DNA from: a virus
Length of the DNA: 30,476 nucleotides
Strand: one strand, 5' to 3'
IMG/VR virus record: IMGVR_UViG_3300042479_000229
Coordinates: 1 to 30,476 of that record
Every line of letters begins with the position of its first letter. The stretch's first letter is position 1. The notes beneath the pieces are model-generated. The model was not told where the DNA came from, did no database searches, and saw only the letters and a list, made by a program, of their open reading frames with translations. A program made the position numbers and the translations under genes. This document shows positions 1-8,700 of this stretch, in pieces.

Positions 1-168
1 AATGTTGAATTCAATGTATTCGCGGGCATCCTCCGCGTCCATGCCATCTCCCATAAGGTTTTCCCGGATAACCTCCGCGTCGTAGACCAGCACATTGGTC
101 AATGACTTGTCCCTCCAGATCATGGCCGGGCCAATAATCGCGTTGTCGTGGCCGTCAATTTTTAACAT
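1..168 (-). CDS. small conserved phage protein, C-terminus cut by the window edge
   Basis: Reading leftwards from an ATG at 168, the frame stays open for 56 codons to the edge. It starts MLKIDGHDNAIIGPAMIW and contains an acidic stretch (DGMDAEDAREYIEFNI) before it is cut. The start overlaps the stop of the primase gene by one base (TGATG), so it is probably translationally coupled to it. I recognise the opening (LKIDG.D.AIIGPA..W) and the EALEYIEFNIEGAYVG-type ending as a small family common next to phage replication genes. No function is known to me. It has no membrane segment or cysteine cluster in the visible part. The frame is certain; the role is unknown. Confidence 0.75.
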   Translation of the reverse strand, partial: MLKIDGHDNAIIGPAMIWRDKSLTNVLVYDAEVIRENLMGDGMDAEDAREYIEFNI

Positions 169-1700
169 CAGAATGGGCTCCTGTTGGTGCGTTGTTCAGG
201 GGTCTCGAACGGTGCGTCTTGGCGACTAAAGCGCGGAATCTTCCAGCACCGCGCTGCGCGGTTCTTGAGAAAGAGGCTGATCGGCTCACCACCCAAGTCG
301 CGCAGGCGCTGCGCCATCTTGGGGTGCGTCATGCCCTTGAAGTTGTTGCGCACCAGGTGCGCTTCAAGGTCCTTCATGCGGAAGTAGGTCTTGGCCTCAT
401 CCTCATCTGTCCATGGGCGGCCCATGAGAATTTCATCGCGGTCCATTGCCTGCTGCAAGTGTGTGCAGAACTCTTCAAGCATGTCGTTGAAGCGGCCGGT
501 GATACTGGTGTCTTCGCTGGCCTCGGTAATCTGCTCAGTCTCCACCATTTCTTTGAGCAGTGCATTGAGCAGCAACTCCCAATCTTGTTTGCGCAGCGTG
601 GGCGGTAGTAGGTTGAGCTTTTCAACGCAGGCCTTTTGGAATGCGGCTTGAGCAAACAAGCTCTCCGTATCCAGCTCAATGCGTTTGCCGTTGATGTCAA
701 GGAACCACAGCGGCGGTTCTGAGTTGTATTTGGAGAGGGAGGACACCTGGGGTGCATCAGGCCCGTTGGCCCCGATCCCGTGTTTGCGTGTCCTGCAAAG
801 CCCGCTGTTGCAAAAGCTGTTGAGCGGAGAGTCTTTGCACTTGTACCGGTATTCTTTTTTGTGCAACTGCTTGACCAGGACTTGAACCTCGTTGTTGGGC
901 AGTGGCGGGGACACATACTTCAGGTTGTGCTCGACCAGGGCGTCGTCCCAGTGTATGGGGATGACCTTCTTGAGGTAGATGCCGATGTTAAAGAGCGCGT
1001 TGTTGCGTGTGCCTTCGGGCACGCCCTGTGTGCATAGGGCCTGCAGGCATGGGGGCCCGTCCTTGATCGGATGATCTGGGGCCTTTGGCTCTTCTGGGTA
1101 CTTGAGGTCTGTGGGCTGCACCCACTGCTCGTACAGCTCATAAAACTCTTCCAGCGTTGCAGCAGAACCATCATCCTTGATGGCGTAACGCATGGTCTGG
1201 TCCCCGCCAAAGTACGGCAGGTTCAGAAAGTTGCCGGTGTCGCCACGGTCAACCAGGATTTCAGCTTGCTTGGGAAAAATCTCGCGGCCAGCTTCACCCA
1301 AGAGGGCGGCACAGGCCTTGAGAAACCGCTGCATCTCAGCAGCGGGGATGGGTTCTTTGACGAACAGGAAAACGTGCGCGCCACCAGACTTGCTGCGGCA
1401 CACAACCATCGGAAGCTCAAGGCTTCGGACCTTTTTTATCAGGCCTAGGTGATCCAGTGGATACTGGTCAATGTCAATACAACCCCAGATGCAGGAGTTA
1501 TCTGCCCGGATCGGGATAATTCCCAAACTCGGTTCAACACCTTCAAGGTGCTTGGTCCACAGGTCGTCAATCGGTGGCTTGCGCACCACGACGGCCTTGC
1601 CGGCTTGTTTCCCGTCTCCTCGGGATGACTCAATTTTGTATGTTCCATAGGCGATATCCAGGCCGGAAAAGATCGCTTTGAACCGGGTGATGTCGGTCAT
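168..1700 (-). CDS. archaeo-eukaryotic-type DNA primase / primase-polymerase (TOTE-like AEP domain)
   Basis: This 510-aa protein probably primes phage DNA replication. The N-terminal 200 residues carry AEP signatures: the metal-binding DxD at 76-78 (CIDIDQY), the SGGAH motif at 105-109 with a phage-typical VVCRSKSGGAHVFLF context, and EIFPKQ (140-145) followed by GNFLNLPYFGG (156-166), the pattern I associate with primases of TOTE conflict systems and many phages. Residues 217-245 (PPCLQAL, then EGTRNNALFNIGIYLKK) look like a PriCT-type helical module. Cysteines at 218, 288, 297 and 302 may bind metal or an Fe-S cluster. The C-terminal 190 residues are helical and unassigned; no Walker A helicase motif is visible, so the helicase function must come from another gene. 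The ATG at 1700 follows AGAAAGAAGAA, a purine-rich ribosome site. It is last but one in the leftward replication operon. Confidence 0.82.
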   Translation of the reverse strand: MTDITRFKAIFSGLDIAYGTYKIESSRGDGKQAGKAVVVRKPPIDDLWTKHLEGVEPSLGIIPIRADNSCIWGCIDIDQYPLDHLGLIKKVRSLELPMVVCRSKSGGAHVFLFVKEPIPAAEMQRFLKACAALLGEAGREIFPKQAEILVDRGDTGNFLNLPYFGGDQTMRYAIKDDGSAATLEEFYELYEQWVQPTDLKYPEEPKAPDHPIKDGPPCLQALCTQGVPEGTRNNALFNIGIYLKKVIPIHWDDALVEHNLKYVSPPLPNNEVQVLVKQLHKKEYRYKCKDSPLNSFCNSGLCRTRKHGIGANGPDAPQVSSLSKYNSEPPLWFLDINGKRIELDTESLFAQAAFQKACVEKLNLLPPTLRKQDWELLLNALLKEMVETEQITEASEDTSITGRFNDMLEEFCTHLQQAMDRDEILMGRPWTDEDEAKTYFRMKDLEAHLVRNNFKGMTHPKMAQRLRDLGGEPISLFLKNRAARCWKIPRFSRQDAPFETPEQRTNRSPF

Positions 1701-1819
1701 TTCTTCTTTCTAGTGAGGTGGGGCCTACTCACGCAGGAAGGGGTACCCGTGTATTGCCTCTCATGAGCTACATGAAACGACTCAACTATCAGTCTCCCAA
1801 GCACTTTCGGCCCCGAAAA
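1701..1819. other. short intergenic spacer upstream of the primase gene
   Basis: This 119-bp gap lies between the 257-aa gene and the primase gene, both leftward. It holds the purine-rich ribosome site just before the primase ATG and, directly after the upstream stop codon, a short hairpin (5-bp stem TTTCG/CGAAA, 4-base loop, about 1805-1818). No T-run follows it on the minus strand, so it is a poor intrinsic terminator. No convincing promoter or small gene was seen. Confidence 0.4.
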
Positions 1820-2593
1820 TCAGAATGGCGCTGGACCGTTACCGGCTGCTCCAGTTTCACTTTCGTGTTTCACTTTCACGTCACCCGCGCCAACCGACTG
1901 CGCAAATGTCTTGGAGGCGTTGTACACATCGGCAGACTCAACCGCTCCGGTACGCTCAACTTCCCAGCCAAACCACTTGCCTTTGTCGTTGGACTCGGCA
2001 ACAGTGGAGAGCTTGTACAACTGGCTGTACATCGGAGGCGTGAACAAACCGTTCTTGCCAGGCATCTTGACCGACTGCATCATGGAATTCCACTTGCGGC
2101 TCTTTTTAAGCTGCGTGGACTTCATGGTAATCAGGGCAGGCTCAGGAATGCCAGACTCGCTCACCACCATCACGTAGTAGTTTGCGGTGTTCTCAATGTA
2201 GTTGCCATTGTCCAGGTAATCCTTGTTGTCGCCGGGCTCTTTGTGAGTCTTTGACAGGATGTCGCTGGTTGCAGGGTAGATGTGCACAGGTGCACCGCTG
2301 CCTTGACCGCGTGGGGTCCACTCGATGTACTGACGCACGTATGCGCAAGGTACAACGGCGATACCTTTCTTGCCGTCATACAGCTCACCCGTAACGGAGT
2401 TGAAGATCATGCCTGGGAGGGCACCATCCACATCACCCACTTCAGGGCTGGTGTTTGTCAGCAAGCGCAGAAAAGGCAGTGCATAGTCTTCCTGCGTCAT
2501 GCCGTCAAAGCCGGCTCCAGCGTCCTGTTCCAGGTCGCTCATGATTGCCAATGCAGTGTTGGCGGCTTGTGCTGCTACTTCGTTTTTAGCCAT
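1820..2593 (-). CDS. conserved phage replication-region protein, possible ssDNA-binding protein
   Basis: A 257-aa soluble protein with no membrane segment. It begins with an Ala/acidic helix (MAKNEVAAQAANTALAIMSD), followed by a core rich in aromatic and beta-forming residues (for example YALPFLRLLTNTSPEVGDV, GMIFNSVTGELYDG, KGIAVVPCAYVRQYIEW, NYYVMVVSESG), and a flexible tail from about residue 235 ending PAPF. I recall this family lying beside primases in uncultured phages, without a firm function. The beta-rich core, flexible tail, terminal Pro-Phe and place between a coiled-coil protein and a primase make an SSB-like role reasonable, but that is inference; the tail is not acidic as in classical SSBs. 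The ATG at 2593 has GGAA about 9 bases upstream. Confidence 0.7.
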   Translation of the reverse strand: MAKNEVAAQAANTALAIMSDLEQDAGAGFDGMTQEDYALPFLRLLTNTSPEVGDVDGALPGMIFNSVTGELYDGKKGIAVVPCAYVRQYIEWTPRGQGSGAPVHIYPATSDILSKTHKEPGDNKDYLDNGNYIENTANYYVMVVSESGIPEPALITMKSTQLKKSRKWNSMMQSVKMPGKNGLFTPPMYSQLYKLSTVAESNDKGKWFGWEVERTGAVESADVYNASKTFAQSVGAGDVKVKHESETGAAGNGPAPF

Positions 2594-2609
2594 GATTCAC
2601 GTTCCTTGT

Positions 2610-3164
2610 TTAGTTTGATTTAATGACTGCCTTTTGGCCGATGAATACGCCAAAAAGCTCTGTGTCGACGGTTTGACCCTTTTCGACACGTTCCTTCACC
2701 CAGGCCTTGAGAGTCTGGGGTTCTATCTTCTGTGCCTGCTCGGCAGGGTAGCCTTGCGTGCCCAGGAGATTCAGTAGACGAACTGACAGCTCGTCTTCAC
2801 CGCGCCCGAAACGGACGCTGATGGTGTTTTTGATGATGTCATCAAAGCCGTTATCGCGCAGCCACTGGTACGCTTCGGCCTGACGTGCCTTTGGAATGCT
2901 CGCTCCGTAGAACGGCTTGATGTCAATGCTGCTGCCATCTTCCATAACAAACTTCTTCATCCCTGTCTCGGCCATGGCCTCGGGGATAGTCTGCTCGGTG
3001 AGCTTGCGGTACTGATCGTTTCTCTCTGCGAGAACTTCCTCCATCTCAGCAATCTCTTTCTCCAGCATCTTGGCACGCTTGGCAAGCCCGGCAATACCAG
3101 TTACCTGGTCGTCAGATACCTTCAACGCACCTGCGTCATCCTCAAATATATTCGTAAGACTCAT
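2610..3164 (-). CDS. coiled-coil phage protein of unknown function (replication operon)
   Basis: This 184-aa protein has an acidic N-terminus, then a strong coiled coil at about residues 27-60 (LAKRAKMLEKEIAEMEEVL...), a beta-type stretch (KKFVMEDGSSIDIKPFYGAS, 70-89), and a helical C-terminal part in which QAEAYQWLRDNGFDDIIK and the TLKAWVKERVEKG segment stand out. The ATG at 3164 has an excellent ribosome site (AAAGGAG, 6 bases before ATG) placed inside the end of the preceding gene, with which it overlaps by 23 bp. The coiled coil followed by a small globular domain recalls the layout of Gam-type nuclease inhibitors, but I see no specific shared motif, so I do not assign that function. It sits between the 114-aa and 257-aa genes and is presumably co-expressed early. 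Confidence 0.7.
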   Translation of the reverse strand: MSLTNIFEDDAGALKVSDDQVTGIAGLAKRAKMLEKEIAEMEEVLAERNDQYRKLTEQTIPEAMAETGMKKFVMEDGSSIDIKPFYGASIPKARQAEAYQWLRDNGFDDIIKNTISVRFGRGEDELSVRLLNLLGTQGYPAEQAQKIEPQTLKAWVKERVEKGQTVDTELFGVFIGQKAVIKSN

Positions 3165-3486
3165 CTAATTCTCCTTTCTTGAACAAATCAACCTCTAGTG
3201 GAATGTAGCGCCTTTCACGCTTGTCCCACTTGAGGCACTTAAAGCGGCCATTGTTTTTACTGGCAGCTACTGCACAGGCAATGCCTATGGCAGAGGGGTC
3301 TCCAATGAGGAGCAGATAGTCCTCATCGGAAAATTTCTCCAACTTACGCTGGATGCGACGAACTGTCGGTACAACTGAGAAAGCAATCTGCGCGTTGGGC
3401 GGCAGAATGGTTTCGATCTGGCCGTAGTCCAGAGCGCTTGCTATGTTGTGTTGCGCAGTCTCAGAGACGACGTATACCTTTGGCAC
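3142..3486 (-). CDS. conserved 114-aa phage protein, first gene of the leftward replication operon
   Basis: The frame starts at GTG 3486, which is preceded by AAAGGAG with an 8-base gap. Alternating beta strands and helices are suggested: MPKVYVVSET opens, then ILPPNAQIAFSVVPTVRRIQRKL, then DYLLLIGDPSAIGIACAVAA and a final FKCLKWDKRERRYIPLEVDL. I recognise this pattern as a widespread small phage family near SNF2-type helicase genes, with no function I can name. The N-terminal strand plus the GDPSAIGIA turn resembles a small alpha/beta fold, but no catalytic set is visible. It is the gene nearest to the divergent control region, so it is likely the first translated of the leftward operon. Confidence 0.72.
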   Translation of the reverse strand: MPKVYVVSETAQHNIASALDYGQIETILPPNAQIAFSVVPTVRRIQRKLEKFSDEDYLLLIGDPSAIGIACAVAASKNNGRFKCLKWDKRERRYIPLEVDLFKKGELDESYEYI

Positions 3487-3571
3487 TTGAATTTCTCCTT
3501 TCTGAATTCGAGGGACCAGTGTACACTATCTTTTCAGGGTCTTGCAACCCCCTGCCAGAAAGTGAGAACAC
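3487..3571. promoter_or_regulatory. divergent promoter/operator region between the replication operons
   Basis: This 85-bp spacer separates the leftward operon (GTG at 3486) from the rightward helicase gene (ATG at 3572), so both must be transcribed out of it or through it. For the leftward direction, TTGCAA (3542-3547) and TACACT (3518-3523), spaced by 18 bases, form a fair sigma-70 type promoter (4 of 6 matches each). For the rightward direction, TACACT (3522-3527) has only a weak -35 candidate (TTCTGA, 3500-3505, 16-base gap). Ribosome sites flank the spacer: AAAGGAG for the leftward gene and GAAAGTGAG for the rightward gene. Promoter activity is inferred. Confidence 0.5.
3518..3527. promoter_or_regulatory. 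perfect 10-bp palindrome AGTGTACACT, candidate operator
   Basis: The ten bases equal their own reverse complement. Each strand therefore carries TACACT at this spot, and the site overlaps both possible -10 boxes of the divergent spacer. A dimeric regulator bound here could switch both operons, but no regulator gene is recognisable in the window. A 10-bp palindrome can arise by chance, so only its position makes it notable. Confidence 0.4.
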
Positions 3572-5023
3572 ATGAACCAGTTTTTATCGACCTACCCCTT
3601 CAAGAACAAGCCTTTTGTACATCAGCAGGCTTACCTTCAGCGCTTCTGGGACTTCCCAGTAGCAGCGCTTTTTGCCGACATGGGCACAGGCAAGAGCTTC
3701 ATGCTGATCAACAACGTGGCCATGCTCTACGACAAGGGCAAGATCAACGGGTTTTTGATCGTAGCGCCAAAAGGTGTCTATCGCAACTGGTACGACACCG
3801 AAATCCCTAAGCATATACCCGAGCATGTTGTTTACCGCATGGCGATCTGGTCACCTTCCCCCAGGAAGGCCGAGCAGCAGGCGATGGACGAGTTGTTCAC
3901 AGTCACTGAGGACCTCAAAATCCTGGTGATGAACGTCGAGGCCTTCAGCACCGTCAAGGGGACCGCGTATGCCAAGCGCTTTTTGCTGGTGCACAACGCC
4001 ATGATGGCAATCGACGAGAGCACCACCATCAAGACACCAGGCTCGGCGCGCAGCAAGAACACCGAGAAGGTGGGCCGTGGCGCGCGGTTCAGGCGCATCC
4101 TCACGGGCTCCCCCGTCACCAAGAGCCCGCTGGACCTGTACCAGCAGTGTGCATTCCTGTCGGATGGCTGCCTGGACGTGAGCAGCTATTACGTGTTTCA
4201 GGCTCGCTACGCTGTGACGGTGGAGCGCCAGCTCAATACCCACAGCTTCAAGCAAATCGTTGGCTACAGGCGTTTGGACGAGTTAAAAGCAAAGCTCGAC
4301 CGCTTTGCATTCCGCGTGAAAAAAGAGGACTGCCTGGACCTGCCTGACAAGCTCTACGTCAAGCGTGAAGTGGACCTGACGCCGGAACAGCTCAAGTACT
4401 ACAACGAGATGAAGGCCTTTGCCATGGCCCAGATTGACGGCGGCCTGGTGAGCACGGTCAACGCGCTCACGCAGCTCATGCGCCTGCACCAGATCGTCTG
4501 CGGTCACGTGAAGTTGGATGACGGCACTGTCATTGAACTGCCCAACAAGCGCATGGATGAGCTGCTGTCAGTTGTTGAAGAGACGGATGGCAAGCTCATC
4601 ATCTGGGCCAATTACCGACACGACATTGAAGCCATCAAGCTCGCGCTTTCAAAAGAGTACGGCATGAACGCCGTGGGCATGTACTACGGCGACACGGACA
4701 TGGACGAACGCAAGCGCGTTTTGGAAGAGTTTCAAAACCCAGACAGTGAGATGCGCTTTTTTGTTGGCAACCCCAGCACCGGCGGCTACGGCTTGACGCT
4801 GACGGCCGCCAGCACGATGGTCTACTACAGCAACAGCTTTGACCTGGAAAAGCGCTTGCAGTCCGAGGACCGCGCACACCGTATTGGCCAGACCAAGAAC
4901 GTCACTTACATTGACTTGATGGCCGTGGGCACCGTGGATGAGAAGATCGTCAAGGCGCTGCGTGCAAAGATTGACATTGCAACCCAGGTACTGGGAGAGG
5001 AGATCAAAGCATGGCTCATCTGA
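3572..5023 (+). CDS. SNF2-family (superfamily 2) DNA helicase/translocase
   Basis: A 483-aa ATP-dependent DNA translocase, probably the replicative or repair helicase of the phage. Motifs in order: Q-like start (FVHQQAYLQRFWDFP, 15-29), Walker A MGTGKS (37-42), motif Ia (FLIVAPKGVYRNW), motif II DEST (148-151, in place of DEAH, as often in phage SNF2 proteins), motif III LTGSP (177-181), motif IV region (KLIIWANYRHDIEAI), motif V GGYGLTLTAAS (404-414) and motif VI QSEDRAHRIGQ (430-440) with the arginines R434 and R437. All core motifs are intact and the length is that of a minimal SNF2 core without accessory domains. The ATG at 3572 has GAAAGTGAG upstream. The stop overlaps the start of the nuclease gene by 13 bp, so the pair is co-translated. 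It is one of only two plus-strand genes in the window. Confidence 0.92.
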   Translation: MNQFLSTYPFKNKPFVHQQAYLQRFWDFPVAALFADMGTGKSFMLINNVAMLYDKGKINGFLIVAPKGVYRNWYDTEIPKHIPEHVVYRMAIWSPSPRKAEQQAMDELFTVTEDLKILVMNVEAFSTVKGTAYAKRFLLVHNAMMAIDESTTIKTPGSARSKNTEKVGRGARFRRILTGSPVTKSPLDLYQQCAFLSDGCLDVSSYYVFQARYAVTVERQLNTHSFKQIVGYRRLDELKAKLDRFAFRVKKEDCLDLPDKLYVKREVDLTPEQLKYYNEMKAFAMAQIDGGLVSTVNALTQLMRLHQIVCGHVKLDDGTVIELPNKRMDELLSVVEETDGKLIIWANYRHDIEAIKLALSKEYGMNAVGMYYGDTDMDERKRVLEEFQNPDSEMRFFVGNPSTGGYGLTLTAASTMVYYSNSFDLEKRLQSEDRAHRIGQTKNVTYIDLMAVGTVDEKIVKALRAKIDIATQVLGEEIKAWLI

Positions 5024-5706
5024 TTCCTTGGGCAGAGACCTTCGTGTACAAAAAACTCATGAGAATAGACACGTTGTCAGGACGTGTTTATTCACTGCCC
5101 AATGGTGTGCATGTCCCGTCGGTGACAACGGTGCTGGACCGCACCAAAGACAAGGCGGCGCTCAAGCAGTGGGCCGACAGGATTGGCCAAGCCGAGGCCG
5201 ATCGCCAAAAGAAACAGGCGGCATACGTGGGCACGCACATGCACTTGGCGTTGGAACACATCTTGAATGGCGAGCCATGGTCCGTGACCCCGGACTGGAT
5301 GGCCATGACGGGCTACGAGATGGCCTTTCGCCTGGCCCGCCGGTACTTCGGTGCGATCTCCGCGATCCACGGTTCTGAAGTCGGGCTGCACTATGAGGAC
5401 CGCTACGCCGGCACGACTGACTTGGTGGCCACGTACCGTGGCAAGCTGGCCATCATTGACTTCAAGCAGTCAGTCAAGCCCAAACGGCACGAGTACATCA
5501 CCGATTACTTCCACCAGTTGGCCGCCTATGCCGTGGCGCACGACTGGCTGCATGGCACGTCAATTGACTATGCCGCTGTGTTGATTGCAGTGCAGGACGG
5601 GACGACGCAGGAGTTCACCACCGCTGGCCGAGAATTCTCAGAATTCAAGGCTCAGTGGATGGAGAGGCTTACCGCTGCGGAGGCTGTGCGCCCACCATCG
5701 GACTGA
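5011..5706 (+). CDS. PD-(D/E)XK superfamily nuclease (RecB/Cas4-like exonuclease)
   Basis: A 231-aa nuclease. Key features: VTTVLDRTKDKAALKQWAD (38-56), the family opening helix; GTHMH (74-78); a glutamate at E123 in GSEVGLHYEDRYAGTTDLVA; D137 in GTTDLV; the catalytic IIDFKQ with D150 and K152; and QLAAYA (169-174), the conserved helix of RecB-like nucleases. This arrangement (GxxxH, E, D, DxK, QLxxY) is the lambda-exonuclease/RecB-type active site, with DFK in place of ExK. It lacks the cysteines of an Fe-S Cas4. The ATG at 5011 is preceded by GGGAGAGGAG; an internal ATG at 5059 is a poorer choice. It overlaps the helicase gene by 13 bp and runs 38 bp into the end of the convergent 1106-aa gene. 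A role in end resection or recombination with the SNF2 helicase is inferred. Confidence 0.87.
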   Translation: MAHLIPWAETFVYKKLMRIDTLSGRVYSLPNGVHVPSVTTVLDRTKDKAALKQWADRIGQAEADRQKKQAAYVGTHMHLALEHILNGEPWSVTPDWMAMTGYEMAFRLARRYFGAISAIHGSEVGLHYEDRYAGTTDLVATYRGKLAIIDFKQSVKPKRHEYITDYFHQLAAYAVAHDWLHGTSIDYAAVLIAVQDGTTQEFTTAGREFSEFKAQWMERLTAAEAVRPPSD

Positions 5707-8700
5707 CGGTGTCGAACGGGAACAGCGACTGATACTGGGCCCGCGCGTTGGCGTTGGTTGGAGCACCCCCACCAGGAGCAGCACCTTGGCCAGGAGGCTT
5801 CGGAGCGGTGTCCATGAGCCCTGGCATACCACGCGTGCTCGGTGCTTTTGGCATCTGGCGCAGTTGACGCGCTGCTTGGCCTTGTGGGGTGAGCGGCGAT
5901 GTCTGAGCAGGTCTTTCCTGTGGCTCGTCTATGTAATTCAAGGCCGGTGTGACGGCACTTTTGCCTACCGAGACGCCAAAGGTCCCCAGGTAATTGATTA
6001 CGCCGTTGGCAATGTCTCTTTTCTCTTTCTCAGTGCGGCCTTTGGCCAGGAGCAGTGCCATTGCTTCGGGGTCTTTGACGGCGTTTTCCAAGATCAAGCG
6101 CACGGTGGAATTGGGCAGTGCATCAAAGATTTGACGCACAGCTTTGGAGCCTGCAGCGGCTGCGATAAGAGGGACTCCACCCCCGGCACCTGCGGAAGCC
6201 TTGGAGCCTATGTTTGCACCGATGATGCGCAGGCCCAGCTCAGTGACGGCGTCAGCGCCTTGAATCACGTCCTCCATTGGGATGTTGTTTTTCATGGCCG
6301 TTTCAATACGTGCCATGGGGACAAGGAGCTTCTTAAAGTTTGATAGCTCTTGCAGCGTCAACATGCCGTTGGCACGCATGATGTTGGCAATGGACGGCTG
6401 GTTGCGTGCAATGGGGTCAAACAACGCTGCCGTGTAGGCATCAATACTGAACTTTGCGTCGGGCCCAGAGCCGTTGCCGCCAGCTTTCGTGTAGGCATAG
6501 TCGTATAGGGAGGACTTGAGTCCTTCCACCGCATCTGGGCCGCTTTTTCTGGCCAAGTCCGCAAGGGCCCGGATGTCCCTGACCGGGAACCGGCCGCCCA
6601 GGCTGTCCGAAATAACCTTAATGGGGCTCTCGGCAGTCAGCAACCTGGCAAAGGCAAGTTGTTTGTCCGCAGTCTTGGACAGCAGACTGGTTTCCTTGGT
6701 TACCTGCGTGAGCAAGTTTGACGCGTGGGCCGCGTCCCGCAAGTCACCCATGATGCCCATTTTTTCCAACAGCGCGGAATTTTTTTGCGCAAATTTGGTA
6801 AGATTTGTAAGGTTCAGTTCTTGTACAAAAGTCCCAGGCTCTTTTCCTGGAACGACCCTTACGGCCTCCGCAGCGGCCAAACGCAAAATCCTGTTGTGTG
6901 CATCTCGAACAGAGCCGACGTTCTGTGTTGCGGCAACAGCCAGGGGTTTGAGCTGCTGCGCCTGTGGGCTGTCAAAGCCAAACTGCTTGACAATATCGCG
7001 GTACTGCGTTCGTATGAACGTAACAGCGTCTTCGATTTCCTTCATGCGCATGGCCGTTTGGTCGGCACTGCCGCTGAAAGCGTCTTGAACCAGCATCTCT
7101 GCCGCAACACGAGGCTTCCCGTCAGTTGTCACTGCGGTCAGGTTGTTGGCGTAGGTCCGCGTAAAAGTGTCATTCAATGCACGAGAAAACTCACGTGCCT
7201 GGTCGTATACCGGGTCCTTGAGCGTGTCTAAGTCCCGCAGCATGCCATCGGCCAAGCGGCCGTAAAAGTCTGCGTTGCTGCGTTGACCGGGGGCGGCTGC
7301 GGCGTCGCGCGCCATATTGAGCAGTTCCGACCGATAACTCACTAAGTCTTTAACCGGTTGCGGTTTAACCGTTGGCATGAACCTCTCAGGAATTTTTCCC
7401 TTTTCTAAGTATTCGTCGGTCAGCTTGCCTTGTCGGAACTGCTTTACTGACTCCTCAGTCACGCCAAACGAGGCCATGATATTGCGCACTTGCGGCGGGA
7501 TGTTCTTAAACAAGACTGGCCCCATGTCGGAGGCCCTTGCAAGAAAATAATTTGTTGTTTCAGAAGGCTTAACCTGTGGCGCGCGAATGACCTGTTCGTT
7601 AAACGCTGTGTAAATCGGGCGATCTTTAATGCGATCCCAGCCCGATTGAACCTTTGACATGACGGTGGATTTAACAGGCCTGGTGAAGGTCTCGTCAGCA
7701 AGGGTCCAGATTTGGGACTCCACGTCCCGCGCTTCGCGCAGCGCAAACTCCGTCTCATCTTTAACAATTTGGCCAACCTGCTGGCGCGCCGCTGGCGTGT
7801 CTTTGCTGATCTTGGCGATCTTGCGCGCAGCGTTGGCATCAGCCAGGGACAGGCGTGTTTCAAGGCCGTTGACAAACCGGTCGTAGCGCAACTTGCTGGC
7901 AGCAATCAGGCCTTCAGGACCCGTCTTGCCCAGCGCTTCGACAAGCTCTTGATAAGCCAGTAAGGCCAGCTCTCCCTGTGCTTTCGTCTCGCCGCCAAAT
8001 TGGGCACGGTGATTGCCCAGCGACGACTCCAAGTCCATCAGGGCTTTGCTGCCGGTTTTCTGCCCAGAAGTGGGCGTTGGTACACCCTTTGGCATCTGTT
8101 GGCGTAGGGCCTTGAGCAGTGCTGCGGGGTCCTCGCCACTTTTTTCCAAGGCGTCCGCCAAAAGGTTGGCGGCTTTCTTTTCCAGGGACGCGCTGCGCCC
8201 CTGAAAACCTGTTTTGATTGCACTTAAGGCTGTCTTGCTGGCGTCGACTCCCAACGCAAGCAGCTTGCCCACAGGAGCCACACCGGCTGTCACCTCAGCG
8301 GCAAGGCGAACACCTTCCTGGCCCGGGCGGTAGGCCTCGGCAGTGCCTCCCGCGACGCCCATTGATCCGGCGGTGACCGCCTCGCTGCCCATGAACACCT
8401 TGGGACTGCGACGAGCGACCTCTCCCATACCAGACAAAAAGGTAGCCACACGGCCGGCAGTGGGGCCGAAAGCGGGCAAGAAGAAGGTAGCAGGTGCAGT
8501 GCCGATGCTCGAGCCGAAGGTGGTGCCGCCTTCAAAGTACGGCTTTAAGCGCGGGTCCTCTTCTTCAGGGACTATCCCTGAAGCGGCCTGCCCCGCCTCG
8601 TATCCGAGGTATCCACCCAGTACCGTGGTGGCAAGTGGAATGGCTCCAGCCGCAGGCCCAATGAAAGGCGCGGCCGCAAGAGCCATGGGCATGCCTACTC

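Noticed and set aside
1805-1818. Hairpin after the 257-aa gene as terminator
   Set aside because: The stem is 5 bp only and no T-run follows on the minus strand; the primase gene downstream would be cut off from its operon.
2610-3164. Gam-like nuclease inhibitor call for the 184-aa protein
   Set aside because: Only the coiled-coil-plus-domain layout agrees; no specific motif was recognised.
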